The notes under the pieces were generated by a model. That model saw only the letters and a list, made by a program, of their open reading frames with translations, was not told the origin of the DNA and made no database searches. A DNA stretch of 64,000 nucleotides from Talpa occidentalis (Eukaryota; Chordata; Mammalia; Eulipotyphla; Talpidae). The DNA is taken from positions 13,105,314 to 13,169,313 of the forward strand of contig NW_023601543.1 of assembly GCF_014898055.3 (NCBI RefSeq), given 5' to 3'. The translations under genes were made by a program, and so were the position numbers. This document shows positions 60,557-64,000 of this stretch, one piece after another (within the stretch, counting starts at the first letter, position 1; every line of letters begins with the position of its first letter).

Positions 60557-63500
60557 GTAAACACAGGGGGGCTGTGGGCTGGTCGATTGGGAAGCAGTGG
60601 GGAGCACGTCCCTCCGTTTGTCTCCTGTCCCACAACCATCACCTTGAACAGTCATGCGTGCACCTTAATATGACCAGCTGCAGCCAAAAACCACAGAGAG
60701 GATCTTACTTTCTTTTATTCGCTAAGATTTTCTCAAGATAATTGTTTTAAAAAGCTTTCCTGGTGCTTTTAATCTACTGTGCCTTTCTTCCATTTTTAAA
60801 CAATGAGTAACTTACATAATTTAAACAGGAAATTATTTTGAGTGGCTTTTATAGCCTAATTAACCTTAATATCCTAAAAGGGCAGACAGCTCACTTCCCG
60901 CTTCTGGAGCCCCCTCTCTGCACACTTAGCTAGTAACATCCTGCAGCCCACTCTAAACCCCCAGGGTGGAAGATGCACTGGTGAACAGGTTCTAATTTCC
61001 CAAAGATTAAGGTTCTCTTTCCTTCCAGGGGAGTGGTTTCAAGCCAGTCATGGTGGGGTCGAGAGGGCGGATTTTCTGCAGAGATGGGAGAATAGGTCTG
61101 GCTGTTGCGTTGCCCTGGCAAGCCGGTTTTGGGGAGAAGTTAGTTCATTGCAACACCAAAAGGAAGGAGGAATAAAAAATGTTTATGTAACACTACAGTG
61201 TGATAGGTTGGGAAATAGAAATTAGGATGACTTCAATTCATCGCAGCTGTCAATTGTTTTGCTATTTGTTTTTCTGCCTGGGCTTTTTTTTTTTAAAGAT
61301 TTTATTTTATGTATACAAGAGCTGGGGTACAGGCCAGATGCGCGGGAGGGTGAGAGGACTCACCAGACACAGAGTGGGGAACAGAACAGGCAGACTGACT
61401 GAAATACACTGCTGAGGGGAGCAGCGGGCGAGACAGGAGAGGTCTGCTGCGCCATGTGGGTTGCTCCACAGCTGGCGGGGATTGAACTGGCACTGCAGAG
61501 GCTGCGGGCAGCTTCACAGCGCTGTGCTCAACCGCCTGCGCCCCTGCCTGGGCCTTTTTTTCATGTAATAGTGTATCACAGCCCCAAGAAGGGACAAAAT
61601 CCTGAGAAAACCTCATGTTTCCTGACTGGGGGGGAAGCCACCTGTCTGACTTGGAAGCCCATGACAGATACCTTACCTTTTCGTAAGACAGAGACATTTA
61701 TCTTCAAGTAGCCCTATTTATTCCGGTCTTCTGCTTGAGGAGCGAGCGAAATCTACTTTGCTGTAACTGGAACTCACACTTACTACCCCAAAGAAGTCAG
61801 TCCCTTTTCCCTATGAGTGTGATTCCAAGGTCTTTGCTCTAAAATAGATACCAGAGATTTCTCTAAGCTTTTCTCACGGGTTATGCTTGGAAGGCAAAGT
61901 CCCATGTTCTCTATTCTGTCAGAACTGAACCCAAGTGTTTGTGAAAATGTAAGCACCAAAAAGGAACAAACTCATTTTCTCTCTTGATTTGGACAACATA
62001 ATCCATGATTGAATATTGGAAAAGATTTTACCAAGTTTTTTTGTTCCAAATTCTTTTGAATGGGGTGGGGAATAAAATATTGTACAAAAATGAACAATGA
62101 TGTAAATAAATAATTATACATAAATACGTTACATTTTAAAAATCAACATAAAAAATTCTTTTGAATGAGGAAAGTTTAAGCAGTGATAATAGCAAGGAAT
62201 CCAGAATGTTCCATGCAGAATGTAAGCCTCCAATTTTTGGATTATTTCTGTTTGGTGGTGTAGAGTTCAGAAACAGGATGGAGGGAGAGAGTTGACCCCC
62301 TGAAAATAAAAGCTCTCGTGTGCATTGGGATGTACAACGAGTGGCTTCTCAGGCATGGGGCCTTCATGCATGTTCCCATTTCTGATGATTTAGGTGTGTT
62401 TTGATGTTAAAAGTGAGCCCCAAATTTCCAGGTAGAGTTAAATATCAGATAGTAGGTCTTCAGTTGACCACTTGTGAATGTCAATATAAAATTCCTTTCT
62501 AAGTAGTGGATCAGCGCAGAGTCTTAGTCATGAGATCAAAGGCCTATAGTAATTTGTTTGAGGTGAAATTAATCACAGGAGAATTGATGAAATTTAAGCT
62601 TTTTACACTTTTTAAGGATTCAAAGATGAAACACTTTGTAAAAGAGGGATTCATGTAGATTGACTTCACTGAAAGTAGCTTCTATGTATTTTTTAAGTGA
62701 TCAGAAGAAAATAGAAATCGGTATCTTAGGCTGTCATCATCTACAGGAATAAGGAGGTCACTGAATGCCCCTTTTGCACTTGGAAGGCTGGTTCTTGTGT
62801 ACGAGTTCCTGTCTCCTTCAGAATTTGGGCCATACCTAATTGCTGTGGCTGGGACTTATTTGCTGGGGGTTGGGGGGGGGAAGTTAGATAATGTCAGTGA
62901 ATCTGATCCAGGGGAGTATTATAAGCAAAGTGGGATTTTGAAAGAAAGGTAGACATGAAAAGAGGATTTTAAAATGCTAATTAATGCCTTATAGAATTAA
63001 ACCTTTACAAAGACTTCAAGCAAATAGTAGGTACATACTGAAATGCACAGCAAGCCTCTATAAATGGGAAGGGCATATATTTTGCTAACTGTGTATTGTA
63101 TGGGGGGAGGGGATAATACATGTGTGTTTCCCTTGCATGTCAATTGGGAAATACAGAGTTACAGGATTTGAACCTGAAGTCCTGTTTTGAACACTGTTAT
63201 ATTTTATGAAGCAAGAGCATCAAACTCTGCTCTACTGACATGTGTTATCACCTACATACCATTTATCACATCAATCCATATCAGATTTTAACTGGCAGAA
63301 ATCTCTTTCCTGCTATATAGGTTGCTTCTGCTAATCTCATTTTAATGGAGTAATAGGTGAGCTTCCCTGAGATCTTCATTTTACAGGATTATGTGCTGTT
63401 CACAGCTTCCTGTCACATCCTGCTCCAATAATTTATTGCCTAAATTAGTGAAGTTGCAAAGCTTCCCATCCCATCCCCCCTCATGTGTTTACTTTCTGTT

Positions 63501-63688
63501 TTGGACTAAGAATGGCTTCATCTTTGCAGCTGGCTGCCTTGCTGTGGGGCCACTACTTGTTGAATGTCTTGCTCGATGGCTCTGCTTGCAAAGGTTCAGG
63601 CTGAGCCGTAGCTAACTGATGCTTGCTGGGTCTGGGTACATTCTTTGCTTTCTTTCGTTGTATTTATTAACCCATGTTTCTTCCTCAG
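60557..63688 (+). other. MBNL3: MBNL3 intron between coding exons 4 and 5 (about 3.1 kb)
   Basis: Begins GTAAAC and ends in a C/T-rich TTTCTTCCTCAG acceptor. It contains one antisense SINE (61284-61543). The rest (60560-61270 and 61560-63680) has no feature I can assign. Confidence 0.9.
61284..61543 (-). mobile_element. tRNA-derived SINE, antisense, type B
   Basis: On the minus strand the body contains GACCTCTCCTGTCTCGCCCG, CTGCCTGTTCTGTTCCCC and GGTGAGTCCTCTCACC, with an internal AGTTCAATCCCCGCC in B-box position. The 5' end of the head is missing. A direct repeat CTGCCTGGGC lies at 61274-61283 and 61544-61553, each followed by T runs, and is the likely target-site duplication. Confidence 0.87.
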
Positions 63689-63839
63689 GCCCTTCAGCCT
63701 GGCACACTTCAACTGATACCAAAGAGATCAGCAATTGAAAAGACCAATGGTGCCACCCCGGTCTTTAATCCCGGTGTTTTTCACTGCCAACAGGCTCTGG
63801 CTAACCTGCAGCTCCCGCAGCCGGCGTTCATCCCTGCAG
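63689..63839 (+). CDS. MBNL3: MBNL3 coding exon 5: C-terminal region with KR motif
   Basis: Encodes residues 258-307 plus the first base of the next codon (151 nt, phase 1 at the 3' end). The sequence [21 protein letters not shown], then [30 protein letters not shown], matches MBNL3 after ZnF4. The PKRS...[11 protein letters not shown] block corresponds to the conserved KRPALEKTNGATAVFN segment of MBNL1. The acceptor is TTCTTCCTCAG and the donor is CAG|GTGAGG. The remaining C-terminal exons and 3' UTR lie beyond the window. An alternative reading past the donor gives an unrelated open tail, not used. Confidence 0.95.
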
Positions 63840-64000
63840 GTGAGGACCGGGCCCGGGCTGCAAGCTTAGTGCTCTTGGGAAGGTTTATGGTGCACACCAG
63901 CACTCAGAGAGCTTTTATGCCACAACTGCCTCCAGGGATTTTGATTAGAAACAAAAGAAAGCATTTAAGTTGGATCTGCTAGTATTTAGAATAGACTTTT
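63840..64000 (+). other. MBNL3: Start of the next MBNL3 intron (cut by window end)
   Basis: Begins GTGAGG. Only 161 nt are present and nothing else is recognisable. Confidence 0.9.

Noticed and set aside
60557..60673. Extension of the ZnF3-4 open frame past the exon 4 donor
   Set aside because: GTAAAC at 60557 is a usable donor and the MBNL3 continuation (ALQPGTLQ) is found at 63689. The extension is intron read-through, though rare retention is possible.
61302..61697. 131-residue minus-strand frame
   Set aside because: Mostly the antisense SINE at 61284-61543. The Ser/Pro-rich peptide is the usual SINE translation seen at other copies too.
1..64000. CpG island or promoter for MBNL3 or another gene
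   Set aside because: No stretch has the CpG density expected of a housekeeping promoter. The GC-rich patches are SINEs or L1 3' UTRs. The MBNL3 promoter is presumably outside the window.

Overview
This window is vertebrate, specifically placental-mammal, nuclear DNA. It contains one recognisable protein-coding gene, on the + strand: MBNL3 (muscleblind-like splicing regulator 3), a CCCH zinc-finger RNA-binding protein. Five coding exons are visible (16560-16736, 46016-46180, 59144-59335, 60320-60556, 63689-63839). Each is flanked by AG/GT splice sites, the reading frame is continuous, and together they encode residues 1-307. From the known MBNL3 length (about 354 residues) the last roughly 45-50 codons and the 3' UTR lie downstream of the window. 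All four CCCH zinc fingers are intact, so the gene looks functional. The paralogue was assigned by reading the translation: the MTAVNV start, the [15 protein letters not shown] stretch, the PHPGMGLVPAELLPN linker and the [13 protein letters not shown] stretch are MBNL3-like, not MBNL1- or MBNL2-like. MBNL3 is X-linked in human (established knowledge), so this is probably X-chromosomal sequence.

Layout: 1-15861 is upstream or 5' intronic sequence with no recognisable gene. 15862-16559 is a probable long 5' leader of the first coding exon, poor in ATG triplets. Exon sizes are 177, 165, 192, 237 and 151 nt. The introns between them are about 29.3 kb, 13.0 kb, 1.0 kb and 3.1 kb. The rest is interspersed repeats: nine copies of one tRNA-derived SINE family in two sequence types, several antisense LINE-1 3' ends (one relatively recent with a target-site duplication), L2, MIR and MER5A fossils, microsatellites, and two small-RNA pseudogenes (U2 snRNA 5' fragment; tRNA-Ile).

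The SINE family has a head beginning GGCCTCCCTGGTGG, a good Pol III B box, and a body with GACCTCTCCTG and CTGTTCTGTTCCCC. It is not Alu, B1/B2, CanSINE, PRE-1, ERE or the ruminant Bov-tA type. This points to a non-primate, non-rodent placental mammal, probably laurasiatherian, but I cannot name the species or order from the sequence alone.

I found no bacterial genes, CRISPR arrays, operons or second protein-coding gene. Nothing here is clearly a new biological system. The items most worth checking are the ATG-depleted leader, the weak donor after exon 3, a perfect 16-bp-arm inverted repeat in intron 1, the SINE family with its two subfamilies, and the two small-RNA pseudogenes.
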